DNA of 64,000 nucleotides, taken from positions 1 to 64,000 of the forward strand of contig NZ_JAABRQ010000021.1 of the NCBI RefSeq assembly GCF_011390835.1, written 5' to 3'. The notes under the pieces are model-generated. The model saw only the letters and a program-made list of their open reading frames with translations, did no database searches and was not told where the DNA came from. The position numbers were made by a program, and so were the translations under genes. This document shows, one piece after another, positions 50,628 to 59,541 of this stretch. The stretch's first letter is position 1; each line of letters starts with the position of its first letter. The DNA comes from Hydrogenophaga sp. (GTDB taxonomy: Bacteria; Pseudomonadota; Gammaproteobacteria; Burkholderiales; Burkholderiaceae_C).

Positions 50628-51441
50628 CGACTTTGTGGCCCACCTGGTGCTCAACCGGCCCGAGGTGCTGAACACCATGCACCCGACGTTCTGGCGCGAG
50701 CTCGACGAGATCCTCACGCAGCTGCACCGCGATGGTACGGCGCGCGCGCTGGTCATCAGCAGCACAGGCAAGCACTTTTCCGCCGGCATGGCGCTCGAAA
50801 CCTTCACCAGCGCCATCGCCATGGACGACCAGAGCCCCGAGGGCCGGGCTGGGGTGTTCGATCTGCTGAGCGACATGCAGACCACCTTCACCAAGATCGA
50901 GAGCCTGCGCATCCCGGTCATCTGCGCCATCCAGGGCGGCTGCATCGGCGGCGCGGTGGACATGGTCACCGCGGCTTGCATCCGCTACGCCACGGCCGAC
51001 GCGTTTTTCTGCATTCAGGAAATCAACATCGGCATGGTGGCCGACGTGGGCACGTTACAGCGCCTGCCCAAACTGATTCCGTTCGCCGTGGTCAAGGAGC
51101 TGGCCTACACCGGTCGCCGCCTGCCCGCGAGCAAGGCGCTGGCCTATGGCCTGGTCAACGAAGTGTTCGACACGCCTGAAGCCATGCTGGCCGCGGCGCT
51201 GCAGTGCGCCAAGGAAATTGCCAGCAAGCCGCCGGTGGCCATCTGGGGCACCAAACAGGCCGTGACCTACGCGCGCGACCACTCGGTGGAAGACAGCCTG
51301 CGCCAGATGGGCTGGCTGCAGGGCGCGATCTGGAGCAACCAGCATGTGCGCGAAGCCATTGCGGCCATGAAAGAAAAGCGCGCCGGCCAGTTCACGCCGC
51401 TGGCCGCGTTGCAGTCGTTCAAAGAACTCGACGCCGGTTAG
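50590..51441 (+). CDS. Enoyl-CoA hydratase/isomerase family protein
   Basis: MTSPTCFSLSSTDDFVAHLVLNRPEVLNTMHPTFWRELDEI, GKHFSAGMAL, CAIQGGCIGGAVDMV; SD CAGGAAA upstream of ATG 50590. Confidence 0.88.
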   Translation: MTSPTCFSLSSTDDFVAHLVLNRPEVLNTMHPTFWRELDEILTQLHRDGTARALVISSTGKHFSAGMALETFTSAIAMDDQSPEGRAGVFDLLSDMQTTFTKIESLRIPVICAIQGGCIGGAVDMVTAACIRYATADAFFCIQEINIGMVADVGTLQRLPKLIPFAVVKELAYTGRRLPASKALAYGLVNEVFDTPEAMLAAALQCAKEIASKPPVAIWGTKQAVTYARDHSVEDSLRQMGWLQGAIWSNQHVREAIAAMKEKRAGQFTPLAALQSFKELDAG

Positions 51442-51466
51442 GCACGAGCCTGCTGTGTGAGGCTAG

Positions 51467-52069
51467 TCAAGTCGCCAGCGAGGCGCTGATTTCGGCGAAG
51501 TTGTGGGCGTGCTCGATCACGTCGATCGGATGACCCAGCTGACGCTCGATCTGCGCCTGTGAGATCACCCCACGCAGCTCCGGGGTCTGCCCGTCCTGTC
51601 CGTGATCGACCACCAGCATGTGGCGCCGACCCAGGTGACGGATGGTGGCGATCACCTTGGCCACCGTGGCATGGCGCAGCTGCTCCATGCCCACCGCGTC
51701 GAGCGAGCTCAGCGGCGACATCACATCGCCCACCACCAGATCCTCGTAATGCACACCCCGGCTCGCAATCACCTGCATCGGCCGTTCACCATCCAGGTCG
51801 AGGGTGGTGATGAGCCCGTCCACACACGGCATTTCGCTCACCACGAACAGCAATCGCACGCCCTGGTGGATCATGTGCTCGCGCGCCATCAGCAGAGACT
51901 CTTCCGGCCGCACCGTCGCCGCACGCACCAGCGCGAGGTCGGTCATGACCGACAGCGCCGGCGAGGCCAGGGTGACGCTCTCTGCGGTCGTTGGTTTCGA
52001 CTGGGCAAAACGGGTGCCTGCGGGGAAGTGGAACGAAGGCAGGATGTCGTGGTTCATGTGGATCCTCAT
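51467..52069 (-). CDS. CBS domain-containing protein
   Basis: Paired CBS repeats: VRPEESLLMAREHMIHQGVRLLFVVSEMPCVDGLIT; HATVAKVIATIRHLGRRHMLVVDHG. Confidence 0.82.
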   Translation of the reverse strand: MRIHMNHDILPSFHFPAGTRFAQSKPTTAESVTLASPALSVMTDLALVRAATVRPEESLLMAREHMIHQGVRLLFVVSEMPCVDGLITTLDLDGERPMQVIASRGVHYEDLVVGDVMSPLSSLDAVGMEQLRHATVAKVIATIRHLGRRHMLVVDHGQDGQTPELRGVISQAQIERQLGHPIDVIEHAHNFAEISASLAT

Positions 52070-52215
52070 GCTGAGTCAAAACAGGGCTTTATTGGACGCC
52101 CAAACCCTTAGGGAGCCCTTAAGGTCCGTCCCGGGCACTGCGCTCGAATCAACGCACCCCGGGTTTGAACCACCCTCACAGTAACCGCCAAGCCGGCAAA
52201 CACAAAATCAGGCCA

Positions 52216-52614
52216 TCAGCGCTCCGCAGGCGGACATGTGCCGCCGCGCGACACGGAACCATCCTTGCACTCGGTCAGGATCTCGGTTTCGGGCGTGGGC
52301 CGCCGTACCGGTCGCACCGGCGGCGGGCTGGTCGGCCGGGCAGACTGGGCGTTGGGGGGCGCAGGGATGCCAGGCGCTTCGGCACCGACGCCGCGGGTGT
52401 ACACGATCTTCTGCTGCCCGTTGTCACACGAACCGACCACCTCGCCTGTGACCGGCGTGTCGTTCGGCACCACCGTCACGCTGAAACGCGCCACGCCGGC
52501 GTCGCGGATCTGGGCTTCGATCCTGGCGCGGATCGGCTCACAATTGTCGGCATGGGCTGCGCCGACCTGGGCGAGCAACACCAAGACGGGCAGGATGCGG
52601 TATCGAAACAACAT
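52216..52614 (-). CDS. Small secreted protein, DUF1161-like
   Basis: Signal peptide MLFRYRILPVLVLLAQVGAAHA; NCEPIRARIEAQIRDAGVARFSVTVV...VVGSCDNGQQKIVYTRG. Confidence 0.65.
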   Translation of the reverse strand: MLFRYRILPVLVLLAQVGAAHADNCEPIRARIEAQIRDAGVARFSVTVVPNDTPVTGEVVGSCDNGQQKIVYTRGVGAEAPGIPAPPNAQSARPTSPPPVRPVRRPTPETEILTECKDGSVSRGGTCPPAER

Positions 52615-52629
52615 GGGCTCAGTGTAGTT

Positions 52630-53847
52630 TCACAGAGGCTTGAGCACCTTGGGCACCGCATTGGGCCGAAGCCGGAAGGCGTCGGGCATGCGCGAACCAA
52701 GCAGCGGACGCAAGTACAGGCGAAAGGCGTCCGTCACGTCGGTGCCGTTGGCCGATATGAACTCGTCTTCCATCACGCGCGTCTTGCCCGCTACTGCGGA
52801 GAGCGGCAGCAGCTCGTAGTCGGCCGAATAAAAACCAGTGCGCTTGATCGCCACCGAGCCGTCGACTTTGCCCCACATCGCGTACTGAACCGCCTTCTCA
52901 CCCACCTCACGTGCTTCGCGCTGGTCCACATCGCTCACGCAGCCGATGAAGCTGCGCTGCAGGTAGCCAAAGGTGTCGCCGCGCACACGTTTGATGCCAA
53001 GCTTGAGCTTGATCTCTTCGCACAGCAGGTCGGCCAGCGCGCCGGTGCCCGAGAGCTGGACATTGCCATGCGCATCCTTTTCGATGTCCTTTGCCAGCTG
53101 CGTGATGATGGGCTGACCCGAGGCATCGTGAATGCCTTCGCTCACCGCGATCACGCAGCGTCCATGGCGCTCGTACACCGCCTTCACCTCAGCCAGGAAT
53201 TTCGGGATATCGAACACCCGCTCGGGCAGATAAATCAGGTGCGGACCGTCGTCGTCGAACTTCTTGCCCAAAGCGGAGGCTGCCGTGAGAAAGCCGGCGT
53301 GTCGCCCCATGACCACGCCCACGTACACGCCCGGCAGCGCCGCGTTGTCGAGGTTGGCACCTGCAAAAGCCTGGGCCACGAAGCGCGCCGCCGAAGGGAA
53401 TCCTGGCGTGTGGTCGCTGCCTACCAGATCGTTGTCGATGGTCTTGGGAATGTGGATCGAGCGCAGCGGGTAGTTGGCCTTCCGCGCTTCCTCGGACACG
53501 ATGCGCACCGTGTCTGAAGAGTCGTTGCCGCCGATGTAAAAGAAGTGCTCGATCTCATGCGCTCGCAGCACCTTGAAAATCTCCTGGCAGTAGGCCAGGT
53601 CGGGCTTGTCGCGCGTGGATCCCAATGCGGAGGATGGGGTGTTGGCCACCGCTTCCAGGTTGTGGCTCGTCTCTTGTGTGAGGTCGACAAAGTCCTCGTC
53701 CACGATGCCGCGTACGCCGTGGCGCGCGCCGTAGACCAGCCTCACATCGCGAAAGCGCCGCGCTTCCAGCGCCACGCCCACCATGGACTGGTTGATGACC
53801 GCCGTGGGCCCGCCGCCCTGGGCAACGAGGATTTTTCCGGATGACAT
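52630..53847 (-). CDS. 6-phosphofructokinase, PPi-dependent type
   Basis: ILVAQGGGPTAVINQSMVG, YIGGNDSSDTV, PKTIDNDLVGSDHTPGFPSAARF, MGRHAGFLTAASAL. Confidence 0.92.
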   Translation of the reverse strand: MSSGKILVAQGGGPTAVINQSMVGVALEARRFRDVRLVYGARHGVRGIVDEDFVDLTQETSHNLEAVANTPSSALGSTRDKPDLAYCQEIFKVLRAHEIEHFFYIGGNDSSDTVRIVSEEARKANYPLRSIHIPKTIDNDLVGSDHTPGFPSAARFVAQAFAGANLDNAALPGVYVGVVMGRHAGFLTAASALGKKFDDDGPHLIYLPERVFDIPKFLAEVKAVYERHGRCVIAVSEGIHDASGQPIITQLAKDIEKDAHGNVQLSGTGALADLLCEEIKLKLGIKRVRGDTFGYLQRSFIGCVSDVDQREAREVGEKAVQYAMWGKVDGSVAIKRTGFYSADYELLPLSAVAGKTRVMEDEFISANGTDVTDAFRLYLRPLLGSRMPDAFRLRPNAVPKVLKPL

Positions 53848-54046
53848 GGAACAGACTCCTTCAATGTTGGTTGGCCAAGTGTGGACCCAATTGCACCCAC
53901 CCTTCAACGGTCACGGCCGAAACCGCAGCGCAAGCCTGGCACCTGGAAGGTACCGAAGCGCTTCACTGCCCAAAACAAGTGTGACGCGAGGGTCTCATCG
54001 AATCCCTGGACAACTCCCCTCTCACGCAGGTGCGAAACTCTTGTCC

Positions 54047-55108
54047 ATGAAGACCTTCCACAACCCCCACCAAGCGATGCACCAAGGCCAACAGGAAATG
54101 TTCCGAGGGCGTCTGGTGCCCTGCCACGAAGTGCCAGCACGGCTCGACTTTGTGCTGAATGAGCTGCAGCGCCGGCCGCTGGGCACGCTGGAGACCCCGG
54201 CGATCACCGCCGCAGAACTGGACGCCGCGATCGCCCGCGTGCACACCCAGCGCTACACAGACTTTCTGGCGAACGCCTGGGACCATTGGGTGGCGATGGA
54301 TCCGGCGAACGCGCAGCGCGACGTCTTGCCTTCGGTCTGGCCGCTGGGCAACCAGCACGCCTTCCGTGCCGACGTCCTGCCCCTCAATTTCGCAGCCCGC
54401 CTGGGTCTGTTTGCCTTTGACGCCGGTTCACCCCTGATGGCAGGAACCTGGGTGGCCGCGCGCGGGGGCGCAGCCTGTGCACTGGCGGCGGCGCGCGAGG
54501 TGTTGGGCGGCGCGCGCTCGGCGTTTGCCCTCACCCGTCCACCGGGCCACCATGCCGGCCCCGACTTCCTGGGCGGCTACTGCTTTCTGAACAACGCCGC
54601 CATTGCCGCGCAGGCCTTGGTGGATGGCGGCGAGTCGCACGTGGCGGTGCTCGACGTGGACTACCACCACGGCAACGGCACGCAGACCATCTTCTACGAG
54701 CGCGCTGATGTGTTCACCGTCTCCGTCCACGGTGACCCCATGACCGAGTACCCGTTTTTCCTCGGTCATGCCGATGAACGGGGCGCTGGCCCGGGCGCGG
54801 GCTTCAACCTCAACCTGCCGCTGCCCCGCGGCACCGGCTTTGCCGCCTGGCGAGCCGCGCTCGATCAGGGGCTGCAAGCGGTGAAGGACTTTGGTGCCGG
54901 CGCCCTGGTGGTGCCCATGGGCCTGGACACTTTTGAAGGCGATCCGATCTCGGGCTTCACGCTCAAGACCGAGGACTACCTCGACCTCGGAGAAGCACTG
55001 GCCAGCGCCGGTCTGCCCACCGTATTCACCTTCGAGGGCGGTTACGCGGTGGACGCGGTGGGCGTGAACGCGGTCAACCTGCTCGAAGGTTTCCAGCGCG
55101 CTGGGTGA
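54047..55108 (+). CDS. Histone deacetylase-family protein (acetoin utilisation/acetylpolyamine amidohydrolase-like)
   Basis: RPPGHHAGPDFLGGYCFLNNAAIAAQAL, VAVLDVDYHHGNGTQTIFYERADVF, FEGGYAVDAVG. Confidence 0.9.
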   Translation: MKTFHNPHQAMHQGQQEMFRGRLVPCHEVPARLDFVLNELQRRPLGTLETPAITAAELDAAIARVHTQRYTDFLANAWDHWVAMDPANAQRDVLPSVWPLGNQHAFRADVLPLNFAARLGLFAFDAGSPLMAGTWVAARGGAACALAAAREVLGGARSAFALTRPPGHHAGPDFLGGYCFLNNAAIAAQALVDGGESHVAVLDVDYHHGNGTQTIFYERADVFTVSVHGDPMTEYPFFLGHADERGAGPGAGFNLNLPLPRGTGFAAWRAALDQGLQAVKDFGAGALVVPMGLDTFEGDPISGFTLKTEDYLDLGEALASAGLPTVFTFEGGYAVDAVGVNAVNLLEGFQRAG

Positions 55109-55541
55109 TCGGCAGGCCAGAGTCGGGCATGGACTTTAGGCGCTCGTGGATGGCGGTCTGGACCTCGAGGTGCAGGCGCAGCACAAACGCCAGCTCGGCC
55201 ACCAGGAACAGAGGGCCGACGAACAGGCCGACGATGTCGTCCACGAAGGCCGGTTTCCTGCCCTCGCACCAGTGACCCAGAAACTGGATCGACCAGCCGA
55301 CGATGAACGTGCCCAGGCCCACACCCAGCCACACGCCGGTGGTGTGTGCCGCCAGCACTTGACCGGCCAACAGCGCTGCACCGATCAGCACCAGCATGAC
55401 CGAACCAAGGCGCAGGTCGATCCGCGGATGGAAAACGATGGTGCCCAGACCCAGCAAGGTCGTGAGCGAAACGGGCCAGTCGCCCACCAGGAGGCTGGGA
55501 CGCGAGAGCAAGGTGGCGACGGAAGGGTCGTGACGCATCAT
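55074..55541 (-). CDS. DUF962/Mpo1-like integral membrane protein
   Basis: IVGWSIQFLGHWCEGRKPAFVDDIVGLFVGPLFLVAELAF. Confidence 0.82.
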   Translation of the reverse strand: MMRHDPSVATLLSRPSLLVGDWPVSLTTLLGLGTIVFHPRIDLRLGSVMLVLIGAALLAGQVLAAHTTGVWLGVGLGTFIVGWSIQFLGHWCEGRKPAFVDDIVGLFVGPLFLVAELAFVLRLHLEVQTAIHERLKSMPDSGLPITQRAGNLRAG

Positions 55542-55617
55542 GCGTCCCTCGCCCAACCCCGCGCGTCTGTCAGCTGACCGACACCGACCCTACTGGAAAA
55601 CCCGCAAAACACCCGCC

Positions 55618-56146
55618 ATGCTGCCCACCCCAGCCGAACTGCATCCGCTCACCCAGGGGTGCTGGTTCCAACGCCTTCCCATTGAGTCTGCCCAAGCCTT
55701 ACTGAACCTCGGTCGGCTGTACACGCTGCAGCTCGGCGAAGCGCTTTTTCTTCTCGAGGGTGCGCCCTGCGGCCTGTATGGCCTGGTGTCTAGCGCAATG
55801 CGGTTTACGGGCCACTGTGGTGGAAGCGAGTCTGCACGATCAGCCCCCACACTCGCGCGAGCTAGGGCTGCCGATGGCCGACAAGCTGCGGCTCGCTCTG
55901 GTGAGCATGAAGGCTCAGATGCTGCTGTCACCCACCCAGCGCCTGCTGCTGGCACAAGGCACTCAGGCGGGCGAGTTCCGCCGCCACATCGGCGTGACCC
56001 AGGACAAGCTGGCAGGCATGCTGGGGGTGTCGCGCCAGACCACCAACCAGATCCTGCAGGCGTTAAAGGACCAGGGCCTGATCGCACTGCAACGGGGCGA
56101 ACTGGAAGCCCTGGACATCGACGCGCTGCACGCGCTGTCGCAGTAG
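55618..56146 (+). pseudogene. Crp/Fnr family regulator with an internal deletion and frameshift
   Basis: N-terminal half of a cNMP domain in one frame (LTQGCWFQRLPIESAQALLNLGRLYTLQLGEALFLLEGAPCGLYGLVSSAMRF); C-terminal HTH in another (GEFRRHIGVTQDKLAGMLGVSRQTTNQILQALKDQGLIALQRGELEALD). Confidence 0.82.
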
Positions 56147-56180
56147 CGCTGCCGAGCACGCAGCTTGCTCGCGCACTTGC

Positions 56181-57026
56181 CTATTGCCGGGCAGTGCGCA
56201 AGTTGGGCGGTGGCAGTTGCGGGTGGCTGGTGCGCCAGGGGTTGATGTCGAGCCCGCCGCGCCGGGTGTAGCGCGCGTACACGCTGAGCTTGGCGGGCTT
56301 GCAGCGCGTCATGATGTCCATGTAGATGCGCTCGACGCACTGCTCGTGAAACTCGTTGTGGTTGCGAAAGCTCACAATGTATTGCAGCAAGCCTGCCTGA
56401 TCGATCTGCGGTCCGCTGTAGTGGATCTGCACACTGCCCCAGTCGGGTTGCCCCGTCACCAGACAATTGCTCTTGAGCAGGTGGCTCACCAGCGTTTCCT
56501 CCACTGGCTGCTCGTGCAGCGCTGCGCTCAGCAGCTGCGGTGCGGGCTGGTACAGCTCACACTCCACATCAAGCCGGTCGATGGACAGGCCTTCGAGTTC
56601 GCGCACCGCCTCGCGTCCGAATTGCTCAGGCAGCAAAAGCTGAATCCCGGCAGACGCCAGCACCGAGCCGCCGTGCCAGATTGCGGCGCTGAGGTCTTCG
56701 CGCAGCCGATTGCGCACCGCGTCGGCGCTGGCGAAGCGGCTGTTGTTGAAGCTGTTGAGGTAAAGCTTGAACGACTTGCTCTCGACGATGTGGGTGCTCT
56801 CGCAAGGCACGGTGATGTGGGCCAGCGCTACCTGGGGCTTGCCGCGCAGGTTGAGCCATGAAAGCTCAAAAGCGGTCCACAGGTCGGCCCCCAGAAATGG
56901 CAGGCGGCCCTGGATGCCGATCTCAAGGCGCTTGGTCTCGCGTGGAAGCGGAAACAGCAGCGAAGCGTCGTACTGGTCGATGTAGGCCGAGGCCTTGCCA
57001 AGCTGGGAATGTTCAGGGGTATTCAT
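56181..57026 (-). CDS. queF: NADPH-dependent 7-cyano-7-deazaguanine reductase
   Basis: [62 protein letters not shown]. Confidence 0.96.
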   Translation of the reverse strand: MNTPEHSQLGKASAYIDQYDASLLFPLPRETKRLEIGIQGRLPFLGADLWTAFELSWLNLRGKPQVALAHITVPCESTHIVESKSFKLYLNSFNNSRFASADAVRNRLREDLSAAIWHGGSVLASAGIQLLLPEQFGREAVRELEGLSIDRLDVECELYQPAPQLLSAALHEQPVEETLVSHLLKSNCLVTGQPDWGSVQIHYSGPQIDQAGLLQYIVSFRNHNEFHEQCVERIYMDIMTRCKPAKLSVYARYTRRGGLDINPWRTSHPQLPPPNLRTARQ

Positions 57027-57033
57027 TGAGAGG

Positions 57034-57906
57034 TCACACAAACTCTCGCTCGCGCAGCCACTTGGTCGCGACCCATTTTTCGCCGACGATCACGGGCGCA
57101 CCACCGTGCAGGGTGCGAGTGGCAGGCGAGGGGCGGTCATAGCTGAAAAACACGGCGTTGCCGCGCTGCGGCGCCACTTCCAAACCGGCATCGGGAAAGG
57201 TCGTACCACCTCCCTGCTCGGGCTGGTTGAGGTACATCACCAGCGTGGCCACGCGCTGGCCGCCGCGCTTCAGGATGGTGGGTGTGCCGGGCTCGACCGG
57301 ATCGAAATAGTCGTAATGCGGCTTGTACTCAGCGCCAGGGCCGTAGTGCAGTACCTGCAGCCCTTCGCCGTTCTCCACCGGCCAGTTCAGCAGCCGCGCG
57401 ATACGTGATTCGATGCTTTTCAACAGCTCGCTTTCGCCGCGGTTGAAGAACATGCCGTTGCTGGTGCGGTCCGGGTTGAGCTCTTCACCGCCGGTCTTCG
57501 TCTGCACCGTGAGTGAGCGGGCTAGGCGCGGGCGCGCGGCGGCGATCAGCGCATCGCATTCTTCGCCCGACAACAAACCACCGAGCACCAGCACACGCGG
57601 CGACTGCAGGCTAGCCAACACCTGAATCCGGCGATCGCCCACGTCCACCTCACCCGATGAGACCGGCAGGTCCGCATCAGGTACCCGAACGCCCTGTGCG
57701 GCCGTCGGCACCACCACCGACGCCACGGGCTTGCCAGAGGCGCGCTGGCGCAGGTGATCGCGCAAGGTGTCTTCCAGCGCGACCTCTGCCACGTCTTCGG
57801 TCCAGCCGGCCTGCACCATGGCGCCGAGCACCGCTTCGGGCTGGTGACCCGCCAACGCCTGGTCCACGATCCATTGCCGCAGTTCGGGGGTGACGCTCTG
57901 GTTCAT
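57034..57906 (-). CDS. 2OG-Fe(II) oxygenase, prolyl 4-hydroxylase-like
   Basis: [70 protein letters not shown]. Confidence 0.9.
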   Translation of the reverse strand: MNQSVTPELRQWIVDQALAGHQPEAVLGAMVQAGWTEDVAEVALEDTLRDHLRQRASGKPVASVVVPTAAQGVRVPDADLPVSSGEVDVGDRRIQVLASLQSPRVLVLGGLLSGEECDALIAAARPRLARSLTVQTKTGGEELNPDRTSNGMFFNRGESELLKSIESRIARLLNWPVENGEGLQVLHYGPGAEYKPHYDYFDPVEPGTPTILKRGGQRVATLVMYLNQPEQGGGTTFPDAGLEVAPQRGNAVFFSYDRPSPATRTLHGGAPVIVGEKWVATKWLREREFV

Positions 57907-57935
57907 GTCCGCTGCTCCTAAGGTGGCGCGTAGGG

Positions 57936-58712
57936 TCAGCTGGTCGCCTGGCGCCGAAACACCAGCCGGTCGGGACCCGACGCGCCGGGTGTGAAACGGT
58001 AACCTTCCGCATCGAAGGCCTGCAATTGCGCGGGTGTGGAGACCCGGTGCTGCACCGCGAACCGCACCATCAGGCCACGCGCGCGTTTGGCGAAAAAGCT
58101 CACCACCTTGTACTGGCCCGCCTTGCCTTCCTCGAACACACAGGTGACCACACGCGGCTTGAGCGCCTTCAGGTCGACCGACTTGAAATACTCCTCGCTC
58201 GCCAGGTTGACCACCACCGGCGACTTGTCGGCCAGGGCCCGCTGGTTCAGGTAGTCGGCAATCTGGCGACCCCAGAACTGGTACAGATTCTTGCCGCGCG
58301 CCGTGGCCAGGCGCGTGCCCATCTCCAGACGGTAGGGCTGCATCTGGTCCAGCGGCCGCAACACACCGTACAGGCCGCTAAGGATGCACAGGTGCTGCTG
58401 AAGCCAGTCTAGATCTTCTGCGCTCAGGCTCTTGGCGTCCAGGCCACCATACACGTCGCCATCAAAGGCGAGCACGGCCTGCTTGCTGTTGCGCGCGGTG
58501 AACTTGGGCGACCAGGCCTGGTACCGCGCCACGTTCAGGCCCGAGAGCGCATCCGACAGGCTCATCAGCTCGGCGACCTGATGCGGCGATTTTTCGCGCA
58601 GCACCGAAATCAGCTCGGCGGCATCGCCTGCAAACAGCGGCTTGGTGTGCGTCTTGACGGGGGCGGGCGTGGTGTAGTCCAGCGCTTTGGCGGGGGAAAT
58701 GAGGAACAGCAT
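57936..58712 (-). CDS. yaaA: Peroxide stress protein YaaA (UPF0246)
   Basis: MLFLISPAKALDYTTP, AVLAFDGDVYGGLDAKSL, LSGLYGVLRPLDQMQPYRLEMGTRL. Confidence 0.95.
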   Translation of the reverse strand: MLFLISPAKALDYTTPAPVKTHTKPLFAGDAAELISVLREKSPHQVAELMSLSDALSGLNVARYQAWSPKFTARNSKQAVLAFDGDVYGGLDAKSLSAEDLDWLQQHLCILSGLYGVLRPLDQMQPYRLEMGTRLATARGKNLYQFWGRQIADYLNQRALADKSPVVVNLASEEYFKSVDLKALKPRVVTCVFEEGKAGQYKVVSFFAKRARGLMVRFAVQHRVSTPAQLQAFDAEGYRFTPGASGPDRLVFRRQATS

Positions 58713-58745
58713 GGTGGAGTGGGCTCGGCGTGCAGGCAGATCAGG

Positions 58746-58775
58746 CAAAAAAAAGGCCTCCCGCAGGAAGCCTCG
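58746..58775 (-). terminator. Rho-independent terminator for the DUF3501-end operon (minus strand)
   Basis: Minus strand: GAGGCTTCCTGCGGGAGGCCTTTTTTTT. Confidence 0.85.
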
Positions 58776-58795
58776 ATTATGGCCAAAGCGGCGCG

Positions 58796-59386
58796 TTACC
58801 TGAGATCGCCCGCCAGGCTGGCCAAGGTCTCGGGCGCGATCTGCACATGGGCCGGGTAATGCGTGTGGTCACAGCCGAGCTTGACGGCCGCCCCGGCCTG
58901 AATCGCGGCCTTCATGGGCGGCGTGAATTCGAAGCGCACGAAGTGCACCGCGCTGGTCTTCTCGTCGTTCTCGCGGTCCAGGTCTTCGTCGGCGATCGCG
59001 TAAACGCGCTTCATGCCTTCGACCTCGACAAACAGCCGGTCTTCCACGCCGATCAGGCGGGCCAGCTCCCGCTTGCGTTCGTTGATGTCGGTGTACTCGA
59101 TCATCATCGTGGCTTTCCAGTTGCTGCCTTCGGGCACCAGCGGCGCATAGGCCTCGATCTCTTGCTGGATGCCCTCTTCCTCGAACACTTTTTCAATGCG
59201 CAGCATCTCCTGAATCTGGTAGCGGATGGTCGTCTCGCTCTCGAACTGCAGATTGATGTGCTCGCCCAGCGACACGCTTCGCAGCTTGCGATGCGCGATG
59301 ACTTCGGCTTTGTGCAGCTTGCGCCACTTGGTGTAGGCCTCCAGCGTCATCAGGCTGTCGGCGGTGATGTGTCCGGTGAGTTGCAT
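58796..59386 (-). CDS. DUF3501 family protein
   Basis: MQLTGHITADSLMTLEAYTKWRKLHKAEVIAHRKLRSVSLGEHINLQFESETTIRYQIQEMLRIEKVF. Confidence 0.88.
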   Translation of the reverse strand: MQLTGHITADSLMTLEAYTKWRKLHKAEVIAHRKLRSVSLGEHINLQFESETTIRYQIQEMLRIEKVFEEEGIQQEIEAYAPLVPEGSNWKATMMIEYTDINERKRELARLIGVEDRLFVEVEGMKRVYAIADEDLDRENDEKTSAVHFVRFEFTPPMKAAIQAGAAVKLGCDHTHYPAHVQIAPETLASLAGDLR

Positions 59387-59434
59387 GTTGATCACTCCTA
59401 TGTGGTTTCGGCCGAGTTGTTGATCTCGCCCGTG

Positions 59435-59520
59435 AAACGGGGTCAAAGCCCCATTTCGCCGTGGCGTCTCTTGCTCCGGTGGAGGAATCGTCCTGAATGG
59501 GGATCTGACCCCGATTCACT
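59435..59520. repeat. Short palindromic intergenic repeat (AACGGGGTCAAAGCCCC / GAATGGGGATCTGACCCCGATTC)
   Basis: Two related inverted GGGGTCA..CCC motifs between DUF3501 and the Fe-S gene. Confidence 0.5.
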
Positions 59521-59541
59521 CTACCTCCGCTTCGCGCCTAG

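Noticed and set aside
49683-50981. 432-aa minus-strand ORF spanning dinB and the hydratase
   Set aside because: Antisense shadow crossing two well-supported genes
52165-53517. 450-aa plus-strand ORF opposite pfk
   Set aside because: Antisense shadow; no motifs
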